From Acidobacteria bacterium 28-9 (GTDB taxonomy: Bacteria; Acidobacteriota; Blastocatellia; Pyrinomonadales; Pyrinomonadaceae), in NCBI GenBank assembly GCA_002050355.1, contig MWYY01000060.1, positions 89,487 to 153,486 on the forward strand: DNA of 64,000 bases, written 5' to 3'. Made by a program: the position numbers and the translations under genes. Positions 34,792 through 44,062 of this stretch are shown piece after piece. Position 1 is the first letter of the stretch. Every line of letters starts with the position of its first letter. The notes below the pieces were generated by a model, which ran no database searches, was not told the origin of the DNA, and saw nothing but the letters and a program-made list of their open reading frames with translations.

Positions 34792-34826
34792 AAATTTCAG
34801 ATTTCAAATTTCAAATTTCAGATTAG
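34792..34826. repeat. Heptamer tandem repeat, units AAATTTC/AGATTTC
   Basis: Five units in 7-nt register, starting on the base after the fadE stop codon. Confidence 0.9.
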
Positions 34827-34856
34827 TCCGAAGTTTTACGGCTTCGGACTTTTTCT
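34825..34856 (+). terminator. Terminator of the fad run
   Basis: AGTCCGAAG/CTTCGGACT perfect 9-bp stem with 8-nt loop, then TTTTCTTTT. Ends the 12-kb plus-strand series that begins at fadN. Confidence 0.9.
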
Positions 34857-34945
34857 TTTGGCGCGGAAAGTGGAAAATGACTTTGCTGAAGTCGAAAATG
34901 TCGATGCGCGACAAACACGAAACTTTTCGCGTGAAATCGCTGGTT

Positions 34946-35008
34946 AATAGATGAAAGATGATATGTGAGTTTTCTCTGTCATCTTTTATTTATCATCTTT
35001 CATCTATT
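34946..35008. repeat. 18-bp perfect inverted repeat
   Basis: AATAGATGAAAGATGATA (34946-34963) and its exact complement (34991-35008), 27-nt spacer. The arms are built from ATGAAAG/ATCTTTC heptamer-like units. It lies between the fadE terminator and the M2 peptidase gene. Confidence 0.8.
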
Positions 35009-35090
35009 ATGAAGAAAAAAATCTTTTTCAAATTAATTGCGTATAAAATCGATTGCCGATTATCAAACTTCAAATTAAAAGGTAAAAATT

Positions 35091-36932
35091 ATGTTCAAAA
35101 AAATATGTCATAAGTTTGTGACGAGCGTTTTGCTAGCGCTGTTTATTTTCAGTTTTGTTGCCGCGCCCACGACGCTGGCAATTTCAAAACGGGACGTTCG
35201 CGCCGAAGCGCAAAAATTTATTGATGAATATACAGCGACGTGGACGAAGCTGCGTTACGAATCGTCGCAAGCCGAGTGGCGGTCAAACACGATGATCGTC
35301 GAAGGCGACGACACGAATTCAAAAGCGACGGTTGCGGCGAATGAAAAACTCGTCGCTTTTACCGGCAGCAAAAAGAATATTGACGGCGCGACTAAATTTT
35401 TAAGCCAAAAAGATAAATTAACCACGATTCAAGTCAAACAACTGCAAGCGATTCTTTTTATCGCGGCGAGCAATCCCGAAACGGCGAAGGATTTAGTCAA
35501 GGAACGCATCAGCGCCGAAACCGCGCAGACGGAAAAACTTTTTGGATTTGATTTTAAGATTGACGGAAAATCGGTAACGACGAACGACATTGACCGGATT
35601 TTGAAAGAGTCAAACGATTTAGCCGCGCGGCGCGCGGCTTGGGAATCTTCCAAGCAAGTCGGTATCGGGCTGAAAGACGGTTTGGCGAATTTACAGCGAC
35701 TCAGAAACGGCACGGTCAAACCGCTTGGCTACAAATCTTTTTACAGCTATCAGGTTTCCGAATACGGAATGACGGCGGAAGAAATGCAGGCGTTGATGAT
35801 GAAGATTAACCGCGAGCTTCGTCCGCTTTATCGCGAACTTCACACTTGGGCGCGGTACGAATTGGCGAAAAAATATAACCAGCCCGTGCCTGACCAACTG
35901 CCCGCCGATTGGCTGACCAATCGTTGGGGACAGGATTGGAGCGAGATGGTGACGGTCGAAGGAATGGACGTGAACGCCGCGCTCAAGAATAAATCTGCGG
36001 AATGGATTGTCAAAGAAGGCGAGAATTTTTACGTTTCACTTGGTTTTCCGCGCCTGCCGCAATCGTTCTGGGATAAATCGTCGCTTTATCCTTTGCCGAA
36101 GGATGCGAAATATAAAAAGAACAATCACGCATCGGCTTGGCATCTTGATTTGGAAAACGATTTGCGTTCATTGATGAGCGTCGAGCCGAACGCCGAATGG
36201 TTCGAAACGTCGAACCACGAACTCGGTCATATTTATTATTACATCAACTACACGAACAAAAACGTGCCGCCGCTTCTTCGTGAAGGCGCGAATCGCGCTT
36301 ATCACGAAGCCATCGGTTCTATGATGGGTTTCGCCGCGACGCAAAAACCGTTTCTCGTCGGGCGCGGTTTAATCGCGGCGGACGCAAAAGTTGACCAAAC
36401 GCAGGCGCTTCTGCGTGAAGCGTTGAGCAACGTCGTATTTATTCCGTTTTCCGCCGGAACGATGCCTGGTTTTGAATACGCGCTTTACGAGAAAAATTTG
36501 CCGAAAGACCAATACAACAAACGCTGGTGGGAAATTGTCAAACAATATCAAGGAATTGTTCCGCCGACGGCGAGAGGCGAACAGTTCTGCGACGCCTGCA
36601 CGAAAACCCATATCAACGACGACGCGGCGCAATATTACGATTACGCGCTTTCTTACGTTTTGCTTTTCCAGATGCACGACCACATTGCCACGAAAATTTT
36701 GAAGCAAGACCCGCACGCGACCAATTATTACGGCAGCAAGGAAGTCGGCGCGTTTTTGAAGAAGATAATGAGTCCGGGAAGTTCGCGCGATTGGCGCGTT
36801 GTGCTCCGAGAAACAACCGGCGAAGATTTGAGCGCGAAAGCGATGCTGCGCTATTTCGAGCCTTTAACGGCGTATCTTAAAAAAGCGAATGCCGGACGCA
36901 AATACACGCTGCCGGATTTACCGGCGCGATAA
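35091..36932 (+). CDS. Secreted M2-family zinc peptidase (ACE-like peptidyl-dipeptidase)
   Basis: 613 residues. Signal peptide (SVLLALFIFSFVAAPTTLA). The zinc site HELGH lies in ETSNHELGHIYYYINY with the third ligand Glu in YHEAIGSMMG, the M2 pattern (HExxH, Glu 23-24 residues on). RGANRAYHEA and the C-terminal QFCDACTKTHINDDAAQYYDYALSYVL are also ACE-like. It cleaves dipeptides from the C-terminus of peptides in known members. It has one catalytic domain, like other bacterial and germinal ACE. It stands alone. Confidence 0.93.
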   Translation: MFKKICHKFVTSVLLALFIFSFVAAPTTLAISKRDVRAEAQKFIDEYTATWTKLRYESSQAEWRSNTMIVEGDDTNSKATVAANEKLVAFTGSKKNIDGATKFLSQKDKLTTIQVKQLQAILFIAASNPETAKDLVKERISAETAQTEKLFGFDFKIDGKSVTTNDIDRILKESNDLAARRAAWESSKQVGIGLKDGLANLQRLRNGTVKPLGYKSFYSYQVSEYGMTAEEMQALMMKINRELRPLYRELHTWARYELAKKYNQPVPDQLPADWLTNRWGQDWSEMVTVEGMDVNAALKNKSAEWIVKEGENFYVSLGFPRLPQSFWDKSSLYPLPKDAKYKKNNHASAWHLDLENDLRSLMSVEPNAEWFETSNHELGHIYYYINYTNKNVPPLLREGANRAYHEAIGSMMGFAATQKPFLVGRGLIAADAKVDQTQALLREALSNVVFIPFSAGTMPGFEYALYEKNLPKDQYNKRWWEIVKQYQGIVPPTARGEQFCDACTKTHINDDAAQYYDYALSYVLLFQMHDHIATKILKQDPHATNYYGSKEVGAFLKKIMSPGSSRDWRVVLRETTGEDLSAKAMLRYFEPLTAYLKKANAGRKYTLPDLPAR

Positions 36933-36973
36933 TTTAATCGGTTTTGTGAAATCCGTTCGGCGAAAAGATAACA

Positions 36974-37015
36974 GAAGTTTGAGATTTGAGATTTCAAATT
37001 CTAAATTCGAGATAA
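36974..37015. repeat. Heptamer tandem repeat, units GAGATTT/CAAATTC
   Basis: Six units in 7-nt register (GAAGTTT, GAGATTT twice, CAAATTC, TAAATTC, GAGATAA), in the gap before the AAA+ ATPase gene. Confidence 0.88.
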
Positions 37016-37076
37016 GGTAACTTCTTCACTTCCGCGGCTGTCGAAAAATATAGAACAGATATGCGATAATTTTATT

Positions 37077-38546
37077 ATGAAAGCAAGAACATTGGGTGAA
37101 TTAAAAAAAAGCGGGTTTTCTGCACGTTCGGTCAAAGACGAGATGCGGGCGAATTTGATTAAAAAATTAAAGTCGGGCGAAAAACTTTTTCAAGGCGTTT
37201 TGGGTTATGAAGAAACCGTTATTCCGCAGCTCGTCAACGCGGTTTTGGCAAAACATAATTTGATTTTACTCGGACTTCGCGGACAGGCGAAAAGCCGCAT
37301 CATCCGGCAATTAACTGAACTCCTGGACGAAGAAATTCCGATTATTGCCGGTTCGGAAATCAACGATAATCCGCTTGAGCCGTTAAGCGCGTTCGGGCGA
37401 CAGCAGATACAGGAAAACGGCGACGAGACGAAAATTGATTGGGTCAAAAGAGATTCGCGGTTTGTCGAAAAACTCGCCACTCCCGATGTTACGATTGCAG
37501 ACATTATCGGTGACATTGACCCGATAAAAGCGGCAAAAGGCGGACATTTGTTGAGCGACGAACTGACGATTTTTTACGGACTTCTGCCGCGCGCCAATCG
37601 CGGGATTTTTGCGATAAACGAATTACCAGACCTTGCGGGGAAAATCCAGGTCGGACTTTTTAACATAATGCAAGAGGGCGACGTGCAGATAAAAGGTTTC
37701 CCCGTACGTCTGCCACTTGATGTAATGCTTGTTTTTAGCGCAAATCCGGAAGATTATACGGCGCGCGGAAAAATTATCACGCCGCTCAAGGACCGAATCG
37801 GCGCGGAAATTGCGACGCATTATCCGAAGGACATCGGTTTAGGAACTTTGATTACTAAACAGGAAGCGTGGACAGAAAGAAATTTAGGCGCGGATTTTCG
37901 ATTGGAAATTCCTGATTTTATTTCAGAAATTGTCGAACAAATCGCATTTGAAGCCCGCGACGACCAGCGCATTGACAAGCGTTCGGGCGTGTCGCAGCGC
38001 TTTCCGATTTCTGCGCTTGAATCTGCCGTTTCAAATGCTGAACGCCGCGCTTTGATTACCGAAGAATTGAATATAGTGCCGCGCATCTCCGACATTTATT
38101 CGGCTTTGCCCGCGATGACCGGCAAAATGGAACTCGAATATGAAGGCGAGCAAATCGGCGCACAAAAATTAGCAAAAGATTTAATCAAACGGGCTTGCGG
38201 CGTGATTTTTGAAGGCTTCTTTCTCGGAATTGATTTTGAGCCGACGGTTCGATGGTTCGATGAAGGTAATAAACTTCTACTGTCGGAAACCGCTTCAGCA
38301 GAAGAATGCGTGATGCTTTTGAGCGACGTTCCCGAATTGATTGATTCAACGCTCGTGCCGCTTGATTTTAGCAAGAAGGAAAAAGCAAAACTCGTCTCGG
38401 CGTGCGAATTTGTTCTCGAAGGACTTTACGCGCAAAACAAAATCTCGCGCAACGAAGAAGGCGGTTTTGAAGCGGCGACGAAAGCTAAAAGAGACAGGCG
38501 CGGAATGATTTACGAGGATTTGACGGATTTGGAGGGCTACAATTGA
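37077..38546 (+). CDS. MoxR/ChlI-like AAA+ ATPase
   Basis: 489 residues. Walker A-like GLRGQAKSR near residue 66, Walker B with Asn-Glu (GIFAINELPDL) near 182, sensor VFSANPEDYTARGK near 223, and arginine-rich ITPLKDRIG. It is close to magnesium-chelatase subunit I and to the MoxR ATPases that act on partners with VWA domains. A VWA protein gene lies 1.7 kb downstream (40283), separated by small genes. A chlorophyll role is not indicated. The likely role is metal-dependent remodelling of a protein complex. Confidence 0.88.
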   Translation: MKARTLGELKKSGFSARSVKDEMRANLIKKLKSGEKLFQGVLGYEETVIPQLVNAVLAKHNLILLGLRGQAKSRIIRQLTELLDEEIPIIAGSEINDNPLEPLSAFGRQQIQENGDETKIDWVKRDSRFVEKLATPDVTIADIIGDIDPIKAAKGGHLLSDELTIFYGLLPRANRGIFAINELPDLAGKIQVGLFNIMQEGDVQIKGFPVRLPLDVMLVFSANPEDYTARGKIITPLKDRIGAEIATHYPKDIGLGTLITKQEAWTERNLGADFRLEIPDFISEIVEQIAFEARDDQRIDKRSGVSQRFPISALESAVSNAERRALITEELNIVPRISDIYSALPAMTGKMELEYEGEQIGAQKLAKDLIKRACGVIFEGFFLGIDFEPTVRWFDEGNKLLLSETASAEECVMLLSDVPELIDSTLVPLDFSKKEKAKLVSACEFVLEGLYAQNKISRNEEGGFEAATKAKRDRRGMIYEDLTDLEGYN

Positions 38547-38785
38547 GAAAATTTCTTCTGAAACATTACTATTTGACGGGCTTTGCAGTGGCTTTATTTA
38601 TTATAATCGGCGGTTCTGCGGCAGGAGTTTTCATTGAAGTAACATATTACCAATCTAAAAGGCAATGCGTGGATAATTGCAGTGGAATTATAATACTGTT
38701 ATCAATGATGGTGAGTTTAGTTTTAGGCATTCTTGCAGGACTTATAACCGCGCTGATTTTAGAACGAAAGCAAAAGTTGAAATAA
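38543..38785 (+). CDS. Two-helix small membrane protein
   Basis: 80 residues from a TTG start that overlaps the ATPase stop (TTGA). Two transmembrane segments, about 11-33 and 47-72, separated by a short loop with two Cys (QCVDNC). No family recognised. The overlap suggests coupling to the ATPase gene, but the start is not certain. Confidence 0.6.
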   Translation: MRKFLLKHYYLTGFAVALFIIIGGSAAGVFIEVTYYQSKRQCVDNCSGIIILLSMMVSLVLGILAGLITALILERKQKLK

Positions 38786-38809
38786 ATAGCTGAGAGCAAA
38801 AATTCTGAA

Positions 38810-38905
38810 GTGAGCGCAAATTTAAAGTCTGTATGCGAGAAATTTGTTCTCGGACATCCACCGCAGAAAGCGGGCGAAGAATTTGCGCGTGTTGCCGATT
38901 ATTGA
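38810..38905 (+). other. Short open frame, possible gene remnant
   Basis: 31 codons from GTG (SANLKSVCEKFVLGHPPQKAGEEF) ending in TGA before a terminator. The composition looks coding. It has no ribosome-binding site, so it may be the surviving end of a lost gene. Confidence 0.3.
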
Positions 38906-38923
38906 TTCGATTAGCACAGTAGA

Positions 38924-38963
38924 AAAGCCGTGAAGAGTTTAAAAAAATTCATCACGGCTTTTT
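38924..38963. terminator. Bidirectional terminator
   Basis: Stem AAAGCCGTGA/TCACGGCTTT flanked by A-run and T-run on both sides. It serves the plus-strand ATPase series and the minus-strand glycine-zipper gene. The stem core is shared with the hairpin at 39479. Confidence 0.85.
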
Positions 38964-38982
38964 CAATTGTTAAAATTCAAAC

Positions 38983-39315
38983 TTACGGACGGCGAACGCG
39001 ATAGTATCTGCGTTTTTTCGGTTTAACTTTGTAAGTATAAACGGATGAGCCGCCTGCGCCGATTGCCGAACCGATAAGAGCGCCGCGTTTGCCGCCGGCG
39101 ATTGCGCCGATGACTGCACCTGCGCCGGTTCCGATAGCGACGTTTGAGGCGTTACGGTGGCGACGATAGAAACTCGGTCTTTTATAAACGCGAACCGTTT
39201 GGTAACGTCCGTTTCTGTAAACTCTTCTGGTCGTATAGGTTTGCCCGCTTGCGGCAAGCGGCAGCATAATTGCTACCAGCGCCATCATCACGAAACCCAG
39301 TATAAATTTTTTCAT
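38983..39315 (-). CDS. Exported glycine-zipper protein
   Basis: 110 residues from ATG 39315, with AGGAG 12 bases upstream. Signal peptide (FILGFVMMALVAIMLPLAASGQ). Then a Tyr/Arg-rich segment (RRVYRNGRYQTVRVYKRPSF), a YMGG-type glycine zipper (VAIGTGAGAVIGAIAGGKRG) and a basic, Tyr-rich tail. Glycine zippers insert in or pack against membranes. Paralogous to the gene at 39537, with which it shares the RPSFYRRHRN core. Confidence 0.8.
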   Translation of the reverse strand: MKKFILGFVMMALVAIMLPLAASGQTYTTRRVYRNGRYQTVRVYKRPSFYRRHRNASNVAIGTGAGAVIGAIAGGKRGALIGSAIGAGGSSVYTYKVKPKKRRYYRVRRP

Positions 39316-39478
39316 TGTTATAAGTTCTCCTCTTTTATTAAAAGACAAAAATTTCGTTTGGGAGAAAAATGTTTCAAAATTTTTAAGCGACGAACTTTTT
39401 GACTTGCGTTAAATCTGATGAAAGACGGGAAAAAGTCGTTGGCTTCAAATTCAACCGACCTCTAAACTATAATACAAG

Positions 39479-39510
39479 AGCCGTGAAAAGTTATAAAACT
39501 AGTCACGGCT
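39479..39510. terminator. Hairpin after the second glycine-zipper gene
   Basis: AGCCGTGA/TCACGGCT, the same stem as at 38924, with a 14-nt loop. The T-run is poor on both strands. Confidence 0.5.
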
Positions 39511-39536
39511 TAAATTTTCCGGCTTCTTAGCAGAAA

Positions 39537-39908
39537 TTAGTATTGTCGTCTTTTCTTGTTCAAAACGTAAGTGTAAAGCGCGCCGCCACCGCCACCGAGC
39601 AATGCACCGATTCCGGCGCCTCTTTTACCTCTGGCGATGCCGCCGATTAAAGCACCTGCGCCGGTTCCGATGCCAACGTTAATGACGTTGCGATGCCGAC
39701 GATAAAAACTCGGACGTTTCGCATAAGCGTAACCGGCTGTTCTATAACGCGGTGTGGCGTAGTAGGTTCTGGGATAACTTCTGGCGTAATTTCTGCTGTA
39801 TGTGGTTCGTTTCGCCCGGCGGTGAGTCGGACAATGCGCTTCAGCCGTCAGCGGGACTGAAATCATAAAAACGAATAAAGCTACTAAACTGACTATTATT
39901 TTTTTCAT
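39537..39908 (-). CDS. Exported glycine-zipper protein, paralogue
   Basis: 123 residues. Signal peptide (IIVSLVALFVFMISVPLTAEA), then His/Arg/Tyr-rich segment, RPSFYRRHRN, glycine zipper (GIGTGAGALIGGIARGKRG) and a short basic end (NKKRRQY). Same design as the neighbour at 38983, so a tandem duplication is likely. Function unknown; possible surface or outer-membrane role. Confidence 0.78.
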   Translation of the reverse strand: MKKIIVSLVALFVFMISVPLTAEAHCPTHRRAKRTTYSRNYARSYPRTYYATPRYRTAGYAYAKRPSFYRRHRNVINVGIGTGAGALIGGIARGKRGAGIGALLGGGGGALYTYVLNKKRRQY

Positions 39909-40282
39909 TGCTTAAATCTCCTAATTATTTTGATGAAGGGTTTTTACTTCGATTCGACGCAAACACTTATGGCAAGCACTATACCAAAACAACAATGTTT
40001 TGCTTTTTCAACAGTTTACAAAAAATACGTTTCTTCGAAGTATATTTAGGAAATACTATATCGTTAAGCATTATCCGATATAGTATAAAATTGAGTTAAG
40101 GGAAATCTGTTTTATAACTCTGTCTTCAAAAACGCAGGCAGAAATCTTTTAAACATTTATTTTTTGCATAAAAATTGTGATAAATTTTTGTAATACAAAT
40201 TTTTTAGAAGGTTTTATTCGATATCAAAAGAAAGGCAATTGACAACGAATTTATACGGTTAATAACAGGGAAGTAAAAAGCA
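39909..40282. other. 374-base intergenic region
   Basis: AT-rich divergent spacer. It contains the inverted repeat listed at 40054 and a TTGACA (40239-40244) with a weak possible -10 near 40260 ahead of the VWA gene. No gene or structured RNA family was recognised. Confidence 0.5.
40054..40085. repeat. 10-bp perfect inverted repeat
   Basis: TACTATATCG (40054-40063) and CGATATAGTA (40076-40085) with 12-nt spacer. Without a T-run. Could be an operator for the VWA gene or the glycine-zipper gene. Confidence 0.5.
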
Positions 40283-41620
40283 ATGAAGTTTATTCGCTAT
40301 TCAAAATTTAAAGGTTTCGATGTGTCGGGCGTCAACCTGGGCGATTTGATGCAGTCGCTTTCGGACTCCTTGCTCGATTCCGGCTACAACGACAATTATT
40401 ACTGGACGCGGCAAAGAAACGAAACGGACGATTCGCTTGACGCGCTGCGCCAAGCGCTTTTGCAGGCGTTGGTTGACCAGGAATTGTTAAGCGAACAGCA
40501 AATCGAAGAAATGCTGGCGGAAAATGACGGCAAATTCAAAGGCTCCCTGCTCGAAGAACTTGTAAATCAACTGATTGAACGGCTCGTCGAAGAAGGTTAT
40601 TTGAATTTGAAGGAAATCGAACAACCGCAAGCGCCGCAGCAGCGCCAACAGCAAAACGGCGAAGGGCGCGGCGAAATCGGGCAAGCGCAGCAGCGCGATA
40701 TACGCTTTGAAGTAACCGAAAAAGGTTTGGATTTTCTCGGTTACAAAACTTTGCAAAAACTCCTGGGAAGCGTCGGCAAATCTTCAATCGGCAGACACGA
40801 CACTCCGTATCTCGACACGGGCATCGAAGCCGCTCTAAGCAGCAAAGAATACGAATTTGGCGACACGATGAACTTAGACGTAAATGCGACTTTACTGTCG
40901 GCAATCGCGCGCGAAGGCTTAGGTGTTCCGCTCAATTTGGAGTACAAAGATTTGTTTGTGCATCAACAGGATTATCAATCTTCTTGCGCAACCGTTGTAA
41001 TGCTCGATTGCTCGCATTCGATGATTCTTTACGGCGAAGACCGTTTTACGCCCGCCAAAAAAGTAGCGCTTGCGTTAGCACATTTAATCAGAACGCAATA
41101 TGCTGGAGACAGCTTAAAAATCGTTTTGTTTCACGACGGCGCCGAAGAATTGCCGCTCGCGAAATTGGCGACGACGCAAGTCGGACCGTATCACACAAAC
41201 ACGGCGGAAGGCTTGAAACTCGCCAGAAGAATTTTAACCGCGCAACGCAAAGATATGAAACAAATCGTGATGGTTACCGACGGCAAACCGACTGCCGCGT
41301 TTGTCGAACCGTCGAACGCCGCGTTTTTCGGTCACCGAAGATATTCGCAAAATGTTCCGAACGAAAAACGCCTTTTGTATAAAAACTCAATGGGCAACGA
41401 CCCATTCGTAATGGCGGAAACTTTCAAAGAAGTCCAAGCCTGCCGCAAATCCGGCATTATGATAAATACGTTTATGCTGGCGAGCGATTATTATCTGGTC
41501 GAGTTCGTCAAACAAATGAGTGCAATGACGAAAGGAAAGGCGTATTTTGCAAACCCAAATAATTTAACCGAATTTGTTTTGATGGATTTTATGAAACACC
41601 GCACAAGCCGCGTGAAATAA
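40283..41620 (+). CDS. VWA-domain protein
   Basis: 445 residues, no signal peptide. The N-terminal region is helical and Gln-rich ([10 protein letters not shown]) to about residue 130. The VWA domain starts near 240 with the MIDAS motif [10 protein letters not shown] (DxSxS). It continues with [19 protein letters not shown] and a metal-site Asp in [11 protein letters not shown]. It is the expected partner of a MoxR/ChlI-like ATPase such as the one at 37077. It is followed after 11 bases by a NurA-like gene. Confidence 0.88.
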   Translation: MKFIRYSKFKGFDVSGVNLGDLMQSLSDSLLDSGYNDNYYWTRQRNETDDSLDALRQALLQALVDQELLSEQQIEEMLAENDGKFKGSLLEELVNQLIERLVEEGYLNLKEIEQPQAPQQRQQQNGEGRGEIGQAQQRDIRFEVTEKGLDFLGYKTLQKLLGSVGKSSIGRHDTPYLDTGIEAALSSKEYEFGDTMNLDVNATLLSAIAREGLGVPLNLEYKDLFVHQQDYQSSCATVVMLDCSHSMILYGEDRFTPAKKVALALAHLIRTQYAGDSLKIVLFHDGAEELPLAKLATTQVGPYHTNTAEGLKLARRILTAQRKDMKQIVMVTDGKPTAAFVEPSNAAFFGHRRYSQNVPNEKRLLYKNSMGNDPFVMAETFKEVQACRKSGIMINTFMLASDYYLVEFVKQMSAMTKGKAYFANPNNLTEFVLMDFMKHRTSRVK

Positions 41621-41631
41621 ATTTAACTAGA

Positions 41632-42846
41632 ATGCTTTATCGTGAACTGCTCACAAGCGAATTACATAATCAACGAGCCGACTTTCAGCGTTTCGCCGAA
41701 ACGCAGGCAAGCGATTTGATTGATTACCTGCATGTTTTACACGAACTACAGCAAACTCCGAGTGCGGAAATTAACGAAAAATTATCGAAACGCGAAAACT
41801 CCGGCGCGCTGCCTTCCGAAGAGTTAGATAAATATCGAACATTTTCCGTTTCGTTCGCCGAAAGCTGGGCAAATCACGAAGAAGCACGAGCGTGGGCGCG
41901 CGAAATCTTAGAAAACCGCACAACCTTTGCGGCGGACGCGAGCCAGATTTTGCCCGGACGCGATATAAGTTTGCCCGTTGCGGCAATCCAAATCGGATGG
42001 TTTGAAAATCCGCACAATGACTTGCAGATTTATGAGAAAAATGCGGAATTTATAATTTTGTCGCCGGAAAAGCTGCTTGAAAATCAGGGCGCGCCGATGA
42101 GTCCGGAAACGCGCGTCGGCGAAATGCGTTTTCACGCCGAAGTCGAACGAGTCGGAAAATTTTTGACGGAAAAAAAAGGCTGGCACAAGCGCGGCGAACG
42201 AATGCCGCTGGCGTTTTTCGACGGAACTTTGCTCATTTCTTTTTCACTGCCGCAAACGGCGCTTCAGCAAAGTTTTTTGCAGGCGATGGTTAATCTAGTG
42301 CGTCTCTCACGCGAAACTCGCGTTCCGCTTGTCGGCTATGTTGACCGCAGTTTCGCACGCGATGTGCTGAGTATGCTCGACGCTTTCGACGATAAAACAA
42401 CCTCGGAAAAACAGACGCTTTATGATGCCACGATTCTGCACAGCGCGGCGCCGGAAATCGCTCAAACCTTGAAATTTTGGGGCGACCGAACTTGTTTTTG
42501 CTATTCAAACCGCAAAGGTCTGAACGCTTTCATCGAACCGAAAACCGGAAAATCGCTCGTCGGTTTCGTTTATCTGCAAACGACGAGCGACAGCGCACCC
42601 GCGCGTCTGGACATTCCAGCTTGGATTTACGAAGAACATCTTTTAACGGAAGTTTTGGATACGATTCGCGCCGAATGCGTCATCGGTTTGGGTTATCCGT
42701 ATGCGCTCGAAGCGGCAGACGCGACGGCAGTTATTACTGCGCGCGACCGCGAAATTTTTCTAAAGGCTTTACAAGAGTTTGCCTCTCATGAAAAACTGAA
42801 TTTCTCAGTTTCGCGCAAAGCGACGAGTAAAGGGCGAAGGCGTTAA
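41632..42846 (+). CDS. NurA-like nuclease domain protein
   Basis: 404 residues. FAADASQILPGRD carries an acidic site, and FFDGTLLISFSLP (near residue 203) the second one, as in the NurA 5'-3' nuclease that works with the HerA translocase on DNA ends. The C-terminal part with RLDIPAWIYEEHLLTEVLDTIRAE, then GYPYALEAADATAVITARDRE, is a standard NurA ending. Genes of this kind are usually beside herA; no HerA ATPase is visible here. Confidence 0.8.
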   Translation: MLYRELLTSELHNQRADFQRFAETQASDLIDYLHVLHELQQTPSAEINEKLSKRENSGALPSEELDKYRTFSVSFAESWANHEEARAWAREILENRTTFAADASQILPGRDISLPVAAIQIGWFENPHNDLQIYEKNAEFIILSPEKLLENQGAPMSPETRVGEMRFHAEVERVGKFLTEKKGWHKRGERMPLAFFDGTLLISFSLPQTALQQSFLQAMVNLVRLSRETRVPLVGYVDRSFARDVLSMLDAFDDKTTSEKQTLYDATILHSAAPEIAQTLKFWGDRTCFCYSNRKGLNAFIEPKTGKSLVGFVYLQTTSDSAPARLDIPAWIYEEHLLTEVLDTIRAECVIGLGYPYALEAADATAVITARDREIFLKALQEFASHEKLNFSVSRKATSKGRRR

Positions 42847-42876
42847 AATAAAAATAAATAAAGTAAAAAGGCAAAA

Positions 42877-43365
42877 GTGAAATCGAGCAGCGAAGCAACA
42901 TACCGCAAACCGCAATCTCAAATCTGCAACCGCGCGTGTTCGGCGTGCGGTGCGGAAGCGAGACGCGGAGACGCGAAATTCTGTCTGGTCTGCGGAAAAC
43001 TATTGCGCGAAGATTACCAGCCGCTCGACCGCCTACGCGCTTCGTACCGTTTGCAGGGAAAATCCTTTGTCTTTGCAGAAAGCGAAAATGCTGGAAATAC
43101 CGAAAACTTATTCGGTGAAAACAAAAACTCCGCATCCGAAGCGGCAAAAGCCCTTGTTGTCTATGCGCTCGTGCCGTATTTAGGAATTTTATTTTGTCCT
43201 CTGGCTTTATTGTCAGGCGGTATAGGCATTGTTACAGCTTATCGAAAACCGTATCTGGGCGGCGGAAAAACCTCCCGATACAGCATAGTCTGCGGAATAA
43301 TAATTTTCGCCGTCCAAATTCTTTTGTGGTGGCTGTTGTATATTATTCCTGAACTGAGAAGGTAG
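42877..43365 (+). CDS. Zinc-ribbon membrane protein
   Basis: 162 residues from GTG. N-terminal zinc ribbon CSACGAEARRGDAKFCLVCG, an acidic/Asn linker, then two transmembrane helices (VPYLGILFCPLALLSGGIGI and SIVCGIIIFAVQILLWWLL). The layout is like DUF4190-type proteins. Function unknown. Confidence 0.7.
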   Translation: MKSSSEATYRKPQSQICNRACSACGAEARRGDAKFCLVCGKLLREDYQPLDRLRASYRLQGKSFVFAESENAGNTENLFGENKNSASEAAKALVVYALVPYLGILFCPLALLSGGIGIVTAYRKPYLGGGKTSRYSIVCGIIIFAVQILLWWLLYIIPELRR

Positions 43366-43432
43366 ACAACAAATCGTTTTAACGTAAGCCATCTGAACAA
43401 AATAAACCGAACAAAGCTCAAAGTCTGGTTTT

Positions 43433-44026
43433 ATGAAAATTGCAAAAATCGTCTCTTCAAATTCTCATATTGATTATGTCGGACGCATTATTGATTCTTT
43501 GGACGTGAGCGCACCGCCGCAGCCGGAAGATTATGGTTTCGCGCAATTTGTTCGTTTGCCGCTCGATGACGAAACGGAAATTGTGGGTGTAATTTACAAT
43601 TCGATGTTGGTAAATCCCGAATATGCGAACTACGGACCTCGCTTGTCGCCAAAACCCGAACTCGGTTCTTTTAGTCCTGATTATTTGAATGAACAAGGAT
43701 TTTTAATCGGAATTTTGCTGCTCGGCACAATTGACGAAACAAAGAAAATATCGCACGGCGTTCCGCGCCGCGTCGTTGCCGCCGGACAAGACGTTTTCAA
43801 GGTCGAAGATGCCGACGTGCGGCGATTTCACACGGACGAAAACGATTGTTTGCAGATTCATTATTACTCACAAGTCGTCGCGCACGCCGCGCTTTTCGCC
43901 GTTCCGCTGCTCGAAGCGATTATCGAACAGCTTGCTCTGGATTGCTCGGAATCGGACAAACAACGGCTCGGCGTTCTGAAACAAACGCTGGCGTGGCAAC
44001 GAACTCTAGGCGGAATGCGTCTATAA
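43433..44026 (+). CDS. Possible HAS-barrel protein of the NurA/HerA module
   Basis: 197 residues. The N-terminal half (KIVSSNSHIDYVGRIIDSLD, FAQFVRLPL, EIVGVIYNSMLVNPEY) reads like a small beta-barrel of the HAS type, the N-terminal module of HerA-family ATPases, here without the ATPase. The C-terminal half is helical. The position 0.6 kb after the NurA-like gene supports this. The assignment is inference. Confidence 0.5.
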   Translation: MKIAKIVSSNSHIDYVGRIIDSLDVSAPPQPEDYGFAQFVRLPLDDETEIVGVIYNSMLVNPEYANYGPRLSPKPELGSFSPDYLNEQGFLIGILLLGTIDETKKISHGVPRRVVAAGQDVFKVEDADVRRFHTDENDCLQIHYYSQVVAHAALFAVPLLEAIIEQLALDCSESDKQRLGVLKQTLAWQRTLGGMRL

Positions 44027-44053
44027 ATTTGGATTTCACATTTTAGATTTTAA
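44026..44053. repeat. Heptamer tandem repeat, units ATTTCAC/ATTTTAG
   Basis: Four units in 7-nt register, between the stop of the barrel-like gene and the next ATG. Confidence 0.75.
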
Positions 44054-44062
44054 ATTAAAACA

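Noticed and set aside
37077..38546. Magnesium chelatase for chlorophyll synthesis
   Set aside because: No bch/chl neighbours; the VWA and NurA context fits a general MoxR-type machine better.
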